From a virus, in IMG/VR virus record IMGVR_UViG_3300042549_009448, positions 116,031 to 180,030 of that record: DNA of 64,000 nucleotides; one strand, 5' to 3'. Positions 6,468 through 15,225 of the stretch are shown here, in pieces (the first letter of the stretch is position 1; every line of letters begins with the position of its first letter). The translations under genes and the position numbers were made by a program. The notes beneath the pieces are model-generated. The model saw only the letters and a program-made list of their open reading frames with translations, was not told the DNA's origin and ran no database searches.

Positions 6468-7547
6468 TTAGTTCCAATAGCCTTTATCTCCATTTGCATG
6501 AATGATTCGGCCCCAATCTGAAGGTACATCAAAACCTGGATTATCAAATACTAACCATAGAGTCTTTTTACCCCAATTTTTAGGAGCAGGCGGTAGCGCA
6601 TTTGTTAAATGACCATCTGTCATGATTACTACAAAATCAATCTTGCCCTTTAGATTTGTATCAATCCAGTCAATTACATCCGGGATTGCTTCAGTACCTC
6701 CGCCAGTTCTAACTTTTGCAAAGTCATCAGGTGTGGGTTTTTTGAAACCTCTAATTTGGAATGGATCAACTACTGTATTGGCAAAAGGTAGTATTGAAAC
6801 AGTCTTGATCTTTTTGGCTTTAACAATACCGACTACTTCTGCTGCCAATTCTGGAAAGGAGTTTGCTATTGAACCACTAACGTCTAGTGCAACGGCTGCA
6901 TTATCTAGTGCATTATCAGTATCCTCTAAACCGTATCGATATTGACCGGCCGATATGTGTCGACGGTTAGGCAATTTAAAAGAACTTGATGAAGCTAGTC
7001 TGCCAATGAATCGTTTAAGCTCTTGTCTCCAGTTTACCTTTGGCTCTGTTAGCTCCATGATTCGTTGATAGATTGCACCCCTACCTGAACCCTTACTCTT
7101 TGATCTTGGACTGAGATGTGTTTGTGCAAGCTTGCGACCCAAGTCTTTCCAATCCTGGTCAGACATAGCACGGCCGCCTTCGACGCCTTCTTCACCGGCA
7201 ATTTGCCTACCATGTTCCTTAGAAATTACTTCACCAGTCATTGGGCCTCTAACTACCGTAACCTGTGCATCGTCTGAAAAATCTTCAGTCTTTACCATTG
7301 GGCCTTTACTTGAACTGCTACTTGAACCGCTGCTTTCGCCGTCCTGATCTTCGCCTGGTTTTTTGTCTCCAAGTGAATCGGTTTTTGGCTGATCCGAACT
7401 AGAACCGCCGTCCTGATCTTCGCCAGGTTTTTTATCTCCAAGTGAATCAGTTTTTTGTCGGGGCTGTTGATCTGGCTGATCCGAACCGGAACCTCCGCCC
7501 TGGCCAGGTTTCGTTATCTTTACTATTTCATCTAAACTTGCTCTCAT
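6468..7547 (-). CDS. VWA-domain protein of a MoxR-type module (DUF2201-like C-terminal half)
   Basis: 359 residues. An N-terminal linker (about 15-85) has two near-identical repeats (TDSLGDKKPGEDQDG). Residues 215-359 form a von Willebrand A-like domain with the MIDAS sequence DVSGS, a later TGGGT and VVIMTDGH. In the DUF2201 family a metallopeptidase domain and a VWA-like domain lie in one protein; here they are two coupled genes. The start overlaps the upstream stop as TAATG. It probably couples metal-dependent substrate binding to the AAA+ ATPase. Confidence 0.85.
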   Translation of the reverse strand: MRASLDEIVKITKPGQGGGSGSDQPDQQPRQKTDSLGDKKPGEDQDGGSSSDQPKTDSLGDKKPGEDQDGESSGSSSSSSKGPMVKTEDFSDDAQVTVVRGPMTGEVISKEHGRQIAGEEGVEGGRAMSDQDWKDLGRKLAQTHLSPRSKSKGSGRGAIYQRIMELTEPKVNWRQELKRFIGRLASSSSFKLPNRRHISAGQYRYGLEDTDNALDNAAVALDVSGSIANSFPELAAEVVGIVKAKKIKTVSILPFANTVVDPFQIRGFKKPTPDDFAKVRTGGGTEAIPDVIDWIDTNLKGKIDFVVIMTDGHLTNALPPAPKNWGKKTLWLVFDNPGFDVPSDWGRIIHANGDKGYWN

Positions 7548-8281
7548 TATCCGTTTACTATTTTAATTGCTTCTTCTTTATCGACTGGATCATAATCAAC
7601 TTCTCCAGTTGCTTCATTTATGCTAGTAACTACGCCATATCCACCAGTTCTTTCATTTCTAATAATGTCTCCAACTGAGAGAGGTTGCTCTTGACCTCCA
7701 CTTGGACCTAAACCTCCTTCTTTTCCACCGCTTCCACCGTTACCCGGCTTTTTCTTTGGCTTCGGAGCAGATTCAACTTCTACGTATATTTGTTCTGCAT
7801 TCAGGCCCTTATACTTATCGTCTATTAGACCTCGAAGGTCATTTGCAATTTCTGCTTTTGAGATAATACCGTCATCCGCTAACATTAAGTTAATCTCATA
7901 GTCGCCTGCGATATTCCATTTTTCAGGATCTCTGCCCTCCATTCTAGCAAAGTGTAGAAGTGCACAGTGCAAAACTTCATGGCACAAGATAAAGACTATT
8001 TGTTTTTCAGTCAGTGGAGCAAAGAAATCAGGATTAATGAATAGGTGGACGCCGTCAACCGCAGCAGTTTGAATTTGCGGGTGTCTTGTATAAACGATTT
8101 TGAGTTTATAGGCAAGCTCTGCAAAAAAGCGGTATCTACCAGTTAAGACTTGAAATGCATAGGATACTTTAATTCTAGTTATCTTAGAATTTGGATCATC
8201 CATTTGATTCTCTAAAACTAGATTGGATTTAGAGAATTGGCTGTATTGGTTAAAACTATTCCAGTCTAGGAGTCTTTTCAT
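7547..8281 (-). CDS. Zinc metallopeptidase of the MoxR/VWA module
   Basis: 244 residues. HEVLHCALLH at about residue 108 is the zincin HExxH motif of the DUF2201-type putative metallopeptidase domain; WNIAGDYEINLML follows, supplying a candidate third ligand. A Gly/Lys-rich linker and a small beta domain (VGDIIRNERTGGYGVVTS) end the protein. The N-terminus (MKRLLDWNSFNQ) is weakly like the capsid-targeting leader. Both ends overlap neighbours as TAATG, so the three proteins should be made in fixed ratio. Confidence 0.85.
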   Translation of the reverse strand: MKRLLDWNSFNQYSQFSKSNLVLENQMDDPNSKITRIKVSYAFQVLTGRYRFFAELAYKLKIVYTRHPQIQTAAVDGVHLFINPDFFAPLTEKQIVFILCHEVLHCALLHFARMEGRDPEKWNIAGDYEINLMLADDGIISKAEIANDLRGLIDDKYKGLNAEQIYVEVESAPKPKKKPGNGGSGGKEGGLGPSGGQEQPLSVGDIIRNERTGGYGVVTSINEATGEVDYDPVDKEEAIKIVNG

Positions 8282-9846
8282 TATGGATTAAGATTTGCGG
8301 CTTGAATTTCTCTAGTTGAACCAGGATATGCAGCCAAGAATTTTTTAAGTCCAGCAACAGTTGCTGGATAAGTATTTTTTGCGACATTTGGCTGGTTCTC
8401 TCTAACTGCTGATAGAATTTGAATCGCAACAGTTGGATCGCCGACTCTAATAATATACTCAAATAAGTTGTCAATTTCCTGATCAGTTAGATCTCTGTCC
8501 CGGTATTCGTATGCAATTGCTGATGCAAGGATGTATGCTGAATCGATTTCGTAATCATTACTACCTCTTGATTTAGGAGGTAACGGTGCATTCATTGGAT
8601 CAGAGTACACCAAATTCATTTTATCAAGGTCGATCTTTTGAGATAGTGCATAGTAACCCATGAACATGCTTGCAGCTTCTTTACCTACATTTGGTGCAAT
8701 TGCTTCGTTTTCAATAATTTCTGGAGTTAGTGTCATGCCAGACTCAGCAGATTCCCTCTTAAGATTTTTCAAAGCAATGGCAGCCGCTTCCCATGAACGT
8801 GGGCTTGGGAAAATAGTACCAGAGACGTCTGGATCGTATTTGTGAAAAAAGTCTTGACCTTTTGTCCAGTTCAAAAATGAAATAATACGTGGATCAAATA
8901 GGTCTTCGCCAGTTTCACTTTTTGCAGAAAGTGCATACTTACTGTAATCTTTAATGGATGGTGAATAGTTTACCTGTTGGAAACGATTACCTAGGGCAGA
9001 ACCAAATTCGGATGTATTAGTTTCATCGTCTTCCATTCGGTTAGAGGCAGCAATGATCGTCCAGTTGCTACCTAATTTCCAACCTCCATCCATTTCTCTA
9101 TCGAGTACAAGTTTCAAACAAATATTACGGATTGCCTCTTTAGCTCTTGATAATTCGTCTAAGAAGATAATTCCGCCCTTTCCATCTGGGCCGTTTGCTT
9201 TATCATTACCTTCTTGACCTTCAGACTCGTGATAAACCGGTAACCAGCCCTGTGGAACACGACCTGCTCTACGTGAATATCGGCCCTGCTGTGAAGTTGA
9301 ACCTTCTACTTCAGGTAAGAAGAAATCTTCTGGTGCATAGGTTGTCAACTGTACATCAATCATACGGCCTCCGTATTGTTTTTGAACCGCTTTAACGACT
9401 GATGTTTTACCAATACCTGGTGCTCCCCATATCATTATCGGACGTTCGTCCTTGTTTTTAAGGACTCTGTTGATAATTCTTAATAGTCTCTCAGCTCCCA
9501 CATTTATAACACCAGCCTTCACATTTGGAAAGTCCAATGGAACCACAGCTTCATCAACATCTGCAGAATCAGATTCCCCATCTCTTGTGATTTGTGGCAT
9601 TTCCGTAATATCAAGTGCCTGTGCATCGGCTGCCGATGGAATGATAGTTACGCCATACGGAATAGTACCATCTGCACCGTTTTCTGATCGCTTGCCGCTC
9701 ATTTGGGCTTTTAAAGCACTTAAGAAACCGCCGGCTTTTCCAAGAAAGCCTTTAACTGCACCAATTGCCTTTTTACCAAGTTCGCCTAAGCCTTCATTGT
9801 TTAAATTTTCAGTAATGAATTCTGAGTAAGATTTAATGATTCTCAT
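8281..9846 (-). CDS. MoxR-type AAA+ ATPase with capsid-targeting-like leader
   Basis: 521 residues. It begins MRIIKSYSEFITEN, a T4-type capsid-targeting leader with a possible cut after FITE, then an Ala/Gly/Lys-rich stretch. AAA+ core: Walker A GAPGIGKTS near residue 143, Walker B IIFLDE near 225 and sensor-1 IIAASNR. MoxR ATPases act with VWA proteins as chaperones or metal insertases. The leader suggests that this ATPase, at least, is carried in the virion. An ATAAATAA box lies 23 bases upstream. Confidence 0.88.
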   Translation of the reverse strand: MRIIKSYSEFITENLNNEGLGELGKKAIGAVKGFLGKAGGFLSALKAQMSGKRSENGADGTIPYGVTIIPSAADAQALDITEMPQITRDGESDSADVDEAVVPLDFPNVKAGVINVGAERLLRIINRVLKNKDERPIMIWGAPGIGKTSVVKAVQKQYGGRMIDVQLTTYAPEDFFLPEVEGSTSQQGRYSRRAGRVPQGWLPVYHESEGQEGNDKANGPDGKGGIIFLDELSRAKEAIRNICLKLVLDREMDGGWKLGSNWTIIAASNRMEDDETNTSEFGSALGNRFQQVNYSPSIKDYSKYALSAKSETGEDLFDPRIISFLNWTKGQDFFHKYDPDVSGTIFPSPRSWEAAAIALKNLKRESAESGMTLTPEIIENEAIAPNVGKEAASMFMGYYALSQKIDLDKMNLVYSDPMNAPLPPKSRGSNDYEIDSAYILASAIAYEYRDRDLTDQEIDNLFEYIIRVGDPTVAIQILSAVRENQPNVAKNTYPATVAGLKKFLAAYPGSTREIQAANLNP

Positions 9847-9868
9847 TTCTATATAAACTCTTTTTTTG

Positions 9869-9876
9869 TTATTTAT
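9869..9876 (-). promoter_or_regulatory. T4-late-like promoter box before the AAA+ operon
   Basis: Minus strand reads AATAAATAAC, 23 bases before the ATG at 9846. It would drive the coupled AAA/metallopeptidase/VWA operon late in infection. Confidence 0.5.
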
Positions 9877-9901
9877 TATTGCCCGATGTGGATTTCGTGG
9901 T

Positions 9902-10687
9902 TTATTTATTTCTTTTTGCTAACTTTCGTTTGACCGCTTCTCGAGTTGATTCCATCTTCTTTGCATACGATGGATTCTTTTTCTTATTGAAGTTGATTTG
10001 CTGGTTTAGTGAACCTGTTATCTTTTGCATGTTACCTCCCCTAGTTCGGATTAGCCAATCTGCTAATTTTTGAACTCCAAGTTCTTTGAATCGACCCTTT
10101 GCGTCGGGAGCATCACTGTGATGAAACTTAAGTTTCTTCTTTTCTGATACGTCATCATCGCCAATCCTCATCTTCATCATCCGCCGATCGTACTTTGAGG
10201 CTAACGAATTGCTAACGATTTCTCTAGCTTTTTCAAAAAATCCGACAGAATCTTCGTATCCGTGCAACAGCGTCATAGCCAGCTCAATCTCTTCTGCAAT
10301 CTCGTCAGTCTGCATTGAACTAGGATCTCCGTTTTGGAAAAATTCGCCCCAGTCAAGATCATCAAGCTTAAATGTTTCCGAAAGACCCATGTCCTTTTGG
10401 CTGATGAACCCTTCTGCTTTAATTGTTGAATTATCGAAGTCTATTGAAATCGTAATCCTATTCCAAAATTTTCGTGTAACCTCTTGATACTTTTCAGAAT
10501 CTATTCCATAATCTTCAAGGTCCGTGTCCCATTCTGACTCAAGTTTAAGCACTCCATCTTCGACCTTGCCGCCGAATCCGTTAGCTAACTGCTCAAGATC
10601 AATTGTAGGCATTCCAAGTTCTCTGAGTCGGATCTGGTCTTCTCTAGTAAGGCTTTCAAGTATGAATTGCTTAAATGTTTTTATCAT
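9902..10687 (-). CDS. Predicted virion-internal protein with capsid-targeting-like leader
   Basis: 261 residues. Leader MIKTFKQFILES (possible cut after FILE), then LTREDQIRLRELGMP, a motif shared with several other leader-bearing proteins here (LRxLG). The C-terminal 60 residues are strongly basic (AVKRKLAKRNK), consistent with nucleic-acid contact. No catalytic motif recognised. Confidence 0.85.
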   Translation of the reverse strand: MIKTFKQFILESLTREDQIRLRELGMPTIDLEQLANGFGGKVEDGVLKLESEWDTDLEDYGIDSEKYQEVTRKFWNRITISIDFDNSTIKAEGFISQKDMGLSETFKLDDLDWGEFFQNGDPSSMQTDEIAEEIELAMTLLHGYEDSVGFFEKAREIVSNSLASKYDRRMMKMRIGDDDVSEKKKLKFHHSDAPDAKGRFKELGVQKLADWLIRTRGGNMQKITGSLNQQINFNKKKNPSYAKKMESTREAVKRKLAKRNK

Positions 10688-10702
10688 TGTTATTACTTAT
10701 TT

Positions 10703-11275
10703 TTATCCAGGAAAGTGCGCGTATAACGTGTCAACCTTTTCTTTGTATTCTGGTGCGATTGCAGTAAGTGCATCAGCTAGCAGTGAGTACATAGAAACAA
10801 GTTCCGAGTACTCCCGGTACTCACTGGTTGAGTTATCGTTTCTAAACATTGCCATTACGTCAATCAAGATTTCCTCAAGCAGTTCATAAATTTTTTCAGC
10901 GTCCACCTTGGCCACAAATTCCTCATCAGACTCAACGTACTCAGATTCGTTCTTTAGATAATTATAGTAGTCTTGAGCAGAGTTCAATAGAGCCTGCAAA
11001 TCAGCCTGAGTATCTCTAACTTTGTGAGACTCAATCTCTCCCTTGTCAATCTTCTCTAGTGAGAATAACGGCACAGTTGCAATGTTCTCTTTTGAATTGT
11101 GCAATTTTACCTTTGCTGATTCTCCCTCGATCGCAACCACTTCTCCCATTCCTCTGTATGAGTTTACTGAATCTCCAACATCAATGCCGTTTGGGTTTGG
11201 ATCTTCGTTTCTGTCAGGTTGATGAGTTATTTCAAAGTCGTCTTCAAATTCCTCAAATAGTTTAATGTATTTCAT
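10703..11275 (-). CDS. Predicted virion-internal protein with capsid-targeting-like leader
   Basis: 190 residues, leader MKYIKLFEEFEDD. Residues 30-75 look like a small beta-barrel (VGDSVNSYRGMGEVVAIEGE), followed by a helical acidic region. The start overlaps the upstream gene's end by 14 bases. Function unknown. Confidence 0.82.
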   Translation of the reverse strand: MKYIKLFEEFEDDFEITHQPDRNEDPNPNGIDVGDSVNSYRGMGEVVAIEGESAKVKLHNSKENIATVPLFSLEKIDKGEIESHKVRDTQADLQALLNSAQDYYNYLKNESEYVESDEEFVAKVDAEKIYELLEEILIDVMAMFRNDNSTSEYREYSELVSMYSLLADALTAIAPEYKEKVDTLYAHFPG

Positions 11276-11669
11276 TGTACTTAATAATTAATTCTCCTAA
11301 TACTTCAATCTGACCGACGATTCTCTGAAATTCCATTTGTTTTAATTTAATGGCTTTCGGTGAACCGTCAATCGTCTTTAAGTGTTCAGCTAATTCTTTT
11401 TTTGCATCAGCAACGTCAAATTTACCAGCAGCAGCCTTTTTGTAATACGGCAATTTAACTTTGAAATGTTGATATGTAAGAAGAGCGTCTCCGCCCGTTT
11501 CTTTTGCATTTTGTGTGATCTTTGCGGCACCAGTAAGTCGGTTCTTTGCGAAATCCTCTAGCGATTCTGGAGCCTTTGCTTCATTGACCATGAAACTTTT
11601 AAAACTAGTTTCGATCCTTGAGTTGGTTCCATTGACCTTGTGGTGCAGGTCCCAATTGATTATTGACAT
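11262..11669 (-). CDS. Predicted virion-internal protein with internal leader motif
   Basis: 135 residues. The motif SFKSFMVNEA sits at residues 22-31 rather than at the very N-terminus, so the true start may be further in or the leader may be extended. The rest is helical and basic. An ATAAATAA box lies 50 bases upstream of the annotated ATG, further than usual. Confidence 0.72.
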   Translation of the reverse strand: MSIINWDLHHKVNGTNSRIETSFKSFMVNEAKAPESLEDFAKNRLTGAAKITQNAKETGGDALLTYQHFKVKLPYYKKAAAGKFDVADAKKELAEHLKTIDGSPKAIKLKQMEFQRIVGQIEVLGELIIKYNEIH

Positions 11670-11718
11670 TATACTCGATTTGTAATTTTATATACGTGCA
11701 CGTGACATTTATTTTTTA

Positions 11719-11726
11719 TTATTTAT
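11719..11726 (-). promoter_or_regulatory. T4-late-like promoter box
   Basis: Minus strand reads GATAAATAAT upstream of the leader-bearing genes at 11262-11669 and 10703-11275. The spacing of about 50 bases is longer than for the others. Confidence 0.4.
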
Positions 11727-11738
11727 CACATAGCCGTC

Positions 11739-13484
11739 TTACCTATATTCAACTCTTAGTCTTTCTCTAAAATTTGATCCAGTTAACGCAGTTGGGTCTC
11801 TTAATACATCAGCTAGACACCCATCTAAGAAATATGTTATAGCCCAATCATTTGGGGTTCGGATTGACCTACCAATTCCTTGAGCAATACTAACTTCGGT
11901 CTTCCAGTTGTACCATTTTTGGCTGTACTCCAACTTCGCAGCAACATACTTATCACCAAGGTGAGGATACGGCACCTTTAAGAATATTTGGAATCGACTC
12001 TGATCGTCGACCATGTTCAGACCCTCAAGAATTGACGGTCCCATCAGGACCATACCCTTCTTTTTAATCATTTTCTTTAGTGCAAGTTCCTTTTCACCAG
12101 AGCCTTTATAGAGCAGAATGCGTTTCTTGACATCCTTGGGAAGGCCATCGAAAATCTTAGTATTCAATTCATAAGAACCGGAATGGATGATACCTGAGTC
12201 CTCAGAGTGCTCACGAATGATTCGGGTAACCGTGTCTATTGCCCACTGTAAATTTTCAGTCAAGAATCTGGCTGACATTTTCTTACCTGGATAAAAAATG
12301 ATCGGTGAACGCTCCCAATTGAAGTTGCTTTCAATCTTGAAGTACTGTGCCTTTTTGATTCCGTGATTTCTCATGAAGTCTCCAGCTCCTCCCATTGTTG
12401 CAGTCATCAGTAATTTAAACCCGAATTTCGTAAAGAAGTGTTTTTGTAGTAAGTAGTACTCATCAATACAGTTAAATGTGATTGATTTCTCTCCAGGATT
12501 CTTTACAAGCTTTTCAAGGCCTACCTTGTCAATAATTTCACAGTAGTCTTCTAGTTTACAGTGAACGTCCTTCACCCAATCCGCAAGATTAAAAACGGCA
12601 AGCCATTCCATTGGAAGGCTTTCATCAACGAACTCCTCTGCCGCGTTTTCTCTGATTTGTGAGGTTGACTTTACCAAGTCGGCTAGCAGCCTGGTCACTT
12701 CTCTAAGCAGTTTAAGTAGAGTTGAATGATCTTCGTGCTCGTAAATTAAATTGATTGCCTTTTCCAATCGCTTGAAGTCAACAGATGGCGGCCTTTGTCC
12801 AATATCTCCCAAACCTTCAACTAATTTTTGAGTTTTACCGACTATTTCAGTTGAAACGATTGGGCTGAAATGGCTCTGTACAATATCTAGGAGTTTGTGA
12901 GCCTCATCGCATATCACGAAATCTCTTTGTGGAAATGGTGAGCCTCTACCTGTTCTCTGTTGCTGTTGCTCAACGTAATTTCTCTGAATCAGAGCATAGG
13001 GATAGGTTAACAGCGTAACTGGTGATTTGATTGACTTTTTACGTGAAGTTAAGTAACCACAATGCTTAAAACAAGGCAAAGATTCCGCTGCTTCATAGGT
13101 TGTACCCTTGTTTTTACATTCACCGACCGAGAATTTTTCTCCGTTTACTGAGCATGTGTAATTATCAACGCCCTTGATGTTGCCCCAATTCCAGAGCTGC
13201 ATTTTACGAAAATCTTTCACGTACTGTTCGTGTAGAGAAAGGTCAGAGGCTAAAATATAGCCTCGATTGCCTCTTTCTGTTAAAACACCCGCAAATATCA
13301 TAGCTATGATACTTTTGCCTCCACCTGTTGGGCAATCTAGTAAAAATACTGAATTTGGGTCTTCATCGTATGATTTTAGCATTTCACAAATTGCTTCAAA
13401 CTGTTGAGGTCTAAACTTAAAAGTTTGAGGATATTTAAACTTCACATATCTTTGTACTTCATCTATATAATTATGTTTTTCCAT
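11739..13484 (-). CDS. XPD/DinG-type iron-sulphur SF2 DNA helicase
   Basis: 581 residues. Walker A CPTGGGKS near residue 50, DEAH box VICDEAHKLLD near 193, and C-terminal motif V/VI (QGIGRSIRTPND). Between motifs Ia and II lie four spaced cysteines (NYTCSV, GECKNK, LPCFKHC) in the position of the 4Fe-4S domain of XPD/DinG 5'-3' helicases. A role in phage replication, recombination or repair is likely. The sequence directly upstream contains a homing-endonuclease remnant. Confidence 0.88.
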   Translation of the reverse strand: MEKHNYIDEVQRYVKFKYPQTFKFRPQQFEAICEMLKSYDEDPNSVFLLDCPTGGGKSIIAMIFAGVLTERGNRGYILASDLSLHEQYVKDFRKMQLWNWGNIKGVDNYTCSVNGEKFSVGECKNKGTTYEAAESLPCFKHCGYLTSRKKSIKSPVTLLTYPYALIQRNYVEQQQQRTGRGSPFPQRDFVICDEAHKLLDIVQSHFSPIVSTEIVGKTQKLVEGLGDIGQRPPSVDFKRLEKAINLIYEHEDHSTLLKLLREVTRLLADLVKSTSQIRENAAEEFVDESLPMEWLAVFNLADWVKDVHCKLEDYCEIIDKVGLEKLVKNPGEKSITFNCIDEYYLLQKHFFTKFGFKLLMTATMGGAGDFMRNHGIKKAQYFKIESNFNWERSPIIFYPGKKMSARFLTENLQWAIDTVTRIIREHSEDSGIIHSGSYELNTKIFDGLPKDVKKRILLYKGSGEKELALKKMIKKKGMVLMGPSILEGLNMVDDQSRFQIFLKVPYPHLGDKYVAAKLEYSQKWYNWKTEVSIAQGIGRSIRTPNDWAITYFLDGCLADVLRDPTALTGSNFRERLRVEYR

Positions 13485-13690
13485 TTAAAAAAGTTAAGCA
13501 CCGATTAGTTATTTCAATCTTGTTTTTAAGATAATCTGTTTCCCACACGACATGTATATTATACCCAAGTGATTTTGCTATTTTTAACTTAATGTCGTCA
13601 GCTTTCCAAATTTGTTTAGCCGATTTATTACTATGTACAAGCGATTCTTCTTTGTATTATGCTGATTTACCTGTATAATAGTCTTCAGTG
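13471..13690 (-). pseudogene. Remnant of a Vsr-like homing endonuclease
   Basis: The minus strand, in one frame, encodes KSAKQIWKADDIKLKIAKS then LGYNIHVVWETDYLKNK. This matches the C-terminal signature of Vsr-like phage homing endonucleases (compare TASENFGYFEKKMKLIESYG and IIIWTDCDLL in the intact gene at 48424-49383). A TAA interrupts the frame upstream (YYTGKSA then stop), and the N-terminus is absent. The frame ends inside the helicase start. A decayed mobile gene. Confidence 0.65.
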
Positions 13691-14011
13691 TTAAGTAGTT
13701 TCAATATCCCATCCATCTTCAGAATGCATGTACTCGCAGCATGGATATTCTCTGCCTTTCTCGTCAATATCAGTCCATATCGCATCTTTCTCTATCCACT
13801 TCCAGTCAACTCCTGCCTTTCCTTCCGGTAAAATCGAAGCACTTAACGGCGGATGATACGCATTCACATCAACTGAATAGTGATTACAGCTGCATCCTCT
13901 ATGTACGCAATCATCGCACGAACTTGGATTTCCGCCTTCGGCATATCCTGGCCCATAGCACCAGGTCGCAATCTTTCCGCAGGCGCAGAGTTCTTTACCA
14001 GCTATCGACAT
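13691..14011 (-). CDS. Small cysteine-rich, probably zinc-binding phage protein
   Basis: 106 residues. An N-terminal cluster CACG, CDDCVHRGCSC resembles a zinc-knuckle family common in large phages. The C-terminus (EYPCCEYMHSEDGWD) has a further CC pair. The start overlaps the upstream gene by 17 bases. Role unknown. Confidence 0.8.
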   Translation of the reverse strand: MSIAGKELCACGKIATWCYGPGYAEGGNPSSCDDCVHRGCSCNHYSVDVNAYHPPLSASILPEGKAGVDWKWIEKDAIWTDIDEKGREYPCCEYMHSEDGWDIETT

Positions 14012-14198
14012 CAGTTAAGTCTATTTTTACCCTTGCAGTATGTGAGTATACTTCAATACCTTCTCCGATTCCATTTGGTGTAATCGACCAGGTTAGGAGT
14101 CCAATCTCTCCATAAATGGCTTTGATGTGAGTGCACAACTTATCAAACTTCTTTTGCTGCTTGCTGTTTAGCTCGAGTGTTATTACTTTGTTTGCCAT
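13995..14198 (-). CDS. Small hypothetical protein
   Basis: 67 residues from the preferred start MANKVITLELNSKQQKKFDK. A longer frame to 14270 lies entirely inside the upstream gene, so I reject it. Alpha/beta, basic, no family. It overlaps the end of the gene at 14143-14874 by 56 bases in another frame. Confidence 0.65.
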   Translation of the reverse strand: MANKVITLELNSKQQKKFDKLCTHIKAIYGEIGLLTWSITPNGIGEGIEVYSHTARVKIDLTDVDSW

Positions 14199-14874
14199 TG
14201 TACTGTTTAAAAATTTTACTGAACTTCTTTTCCCAGGTTTTAATTCCCTTGAGTTTATCCATTCCATCATGCAGACCGGTCGCTAAATAGGCTTGAGTCT
14301 CGTCAGCTAGTACCTTTTCCGGATAGCCTTCCTTGATTAAGAATTCATTCAATGATTCGGTCAATTTGGTCGGCACCTGCTTCAGCAGACCGGTCATGGC
14401 CGCTTTGTATTCCGGATCGGTGAAGAACTTTGCATGTGCCATCTCGTGATCCATTACCCATGAATCCAATGAGTCGACTCCAAGTAGGTAAAAATTACCT
14501 CTTCGTTGGTGTTGACGAATGCACCATAAGATATTCATCATGTGTTCGTCGTACGGCGTAACCATGTCATCATAGTCTAACTGATCGTAACAGCCCTCGA
14601 CCTCATTACTTGGCACATTGTAGCCTGACCAATCAGCCGGATAGGAAAAGTGATCCTTGCCCCAGTGCTTTCGGTAGCGATTCATATAGGCAAAGATATT
14701 GAAGTTACGGCCTCTAAACTCCGGAAATGCAGACTCATAGTACTCTTGAGCTCTCAAAAAGAGCATTGCTCTATCGTAATCATCGGTCACTTGCACAGCG
14801 TAAATTTTTGGGGCAACCTCGTACAGTGAGTACGTTATCATTGGTAAATCTTCGGTGTGAGATATTAATTTCAT
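14143..14874 (-). CDS. Zincin-like phage protein (HExxH)
   Basis: 243 residues. WVMDHEMAHAKFFTDPEYKA near residue 148 contains HEMAH with a following acidic Tyr-rich segment. ADETQAYLATGLHDG near the end is conserved in related phage proteins I recall. This suggests a metal-binding zincin fold; peptidase activity is unproved. A GGTATAATA box lies directly upstream. Confidence 0.75.
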   Translation of the reverse strand: MKLISHTEDLPMITYSLYEVAPKIYAVQVTDDYDRAMLFLRAQEYYESAFPEFRGRNFNIFAYMNRYRKHWGKDHFSYPADWSGYNVPSNEVEGCYDQLDYDDMVTPYDEHMMNILWCIRQHQRRGNFYLLGVDSLDSWVMDHEMAHAKFFTDPEYKAAMTGLLKQVPTKLTESLNEFLIKEGYPEKVLADETQAYLATGLHDGMDKLKGIKTWEKKFSKIFKQYNGKQSNNTRAKQQAAKEV

Positions 14875-14880
14875 AATTAT

Positions 14881-14890
14881 ATTATACCAA
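14881..14890 (-). promoter_or_regulatory. TTGGTATAAT extended -10-like box
   Basis: Minus strand TTGGTATAATATAATT directly abuts the ATG at 14874. If it is a -10 element the mRNA would be nearly leaderless. Confidence 0.4.
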
Positions 14891-14935
14891 TTTTACAAAT
14901 TAATAGCGTTTCATTTTACATATTATCAAAAAAAA

Positions 14936-14953
14936 GGCAGCCGTTAAGCTGCC
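14936..14953 (-). terminator. Rho-independent terminator
   Basis: GGCAGC/GCTGCC stem with a six-base loop and an eight-T run on the minus strand, 33 bases after the stop of the 60-residue protein at 14986-15168. Confidence 0.85.
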
Positions 14954-14985
14954 AATTCGTGTCAACATCAGTTATTGTTTTTAAT

Positions 14986-15168
14986 TTACTTCAATATCTT
15001 CACCTTTTTATAGTTATCCAGGATATAAATCTTTGCTGCTTCAACCAGGGTTTTAATCTCGGTTGAAAATTCGATGTATAGAATCTCGAAGTTTCCCTCG
15101 TTATATTTTTTACCCTCCCTAATTACGGAAAGAACTTCTTCTTCTCTCTTTGATATGTCTACTAGCAT
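14986..15168 (-). CDS. Small hypothetical protein next to the recombinase
   Basis: 60 residues, alpha/beta, charged (VDISKREEEVLSVIREGKKY). No family recognised. It lies between the terminator and the recombinase gene, 57 bases downstream of the latter, and could be co-transcribed with it. Confidence 0.65.
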   Translation of the reverse strand: MLVDISKREEEVLSVIREGKKYNEGNFEILYIEFSTEIKTLVEAAKIYILDNYKKVKILK

Positions 15169-15225
15169 AGTTGGTATTTTAATTGTTCTACCGCAATGCT
15201 AAGTAAAATTTTCGGGGTAAAAAAA

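Noticed and set aside
8660-9829. Plus-strand ORFs of 60-125 residues opposite the AAA+ gene
   Set aside because: They are antisense shadows of a well-supported coding frame.
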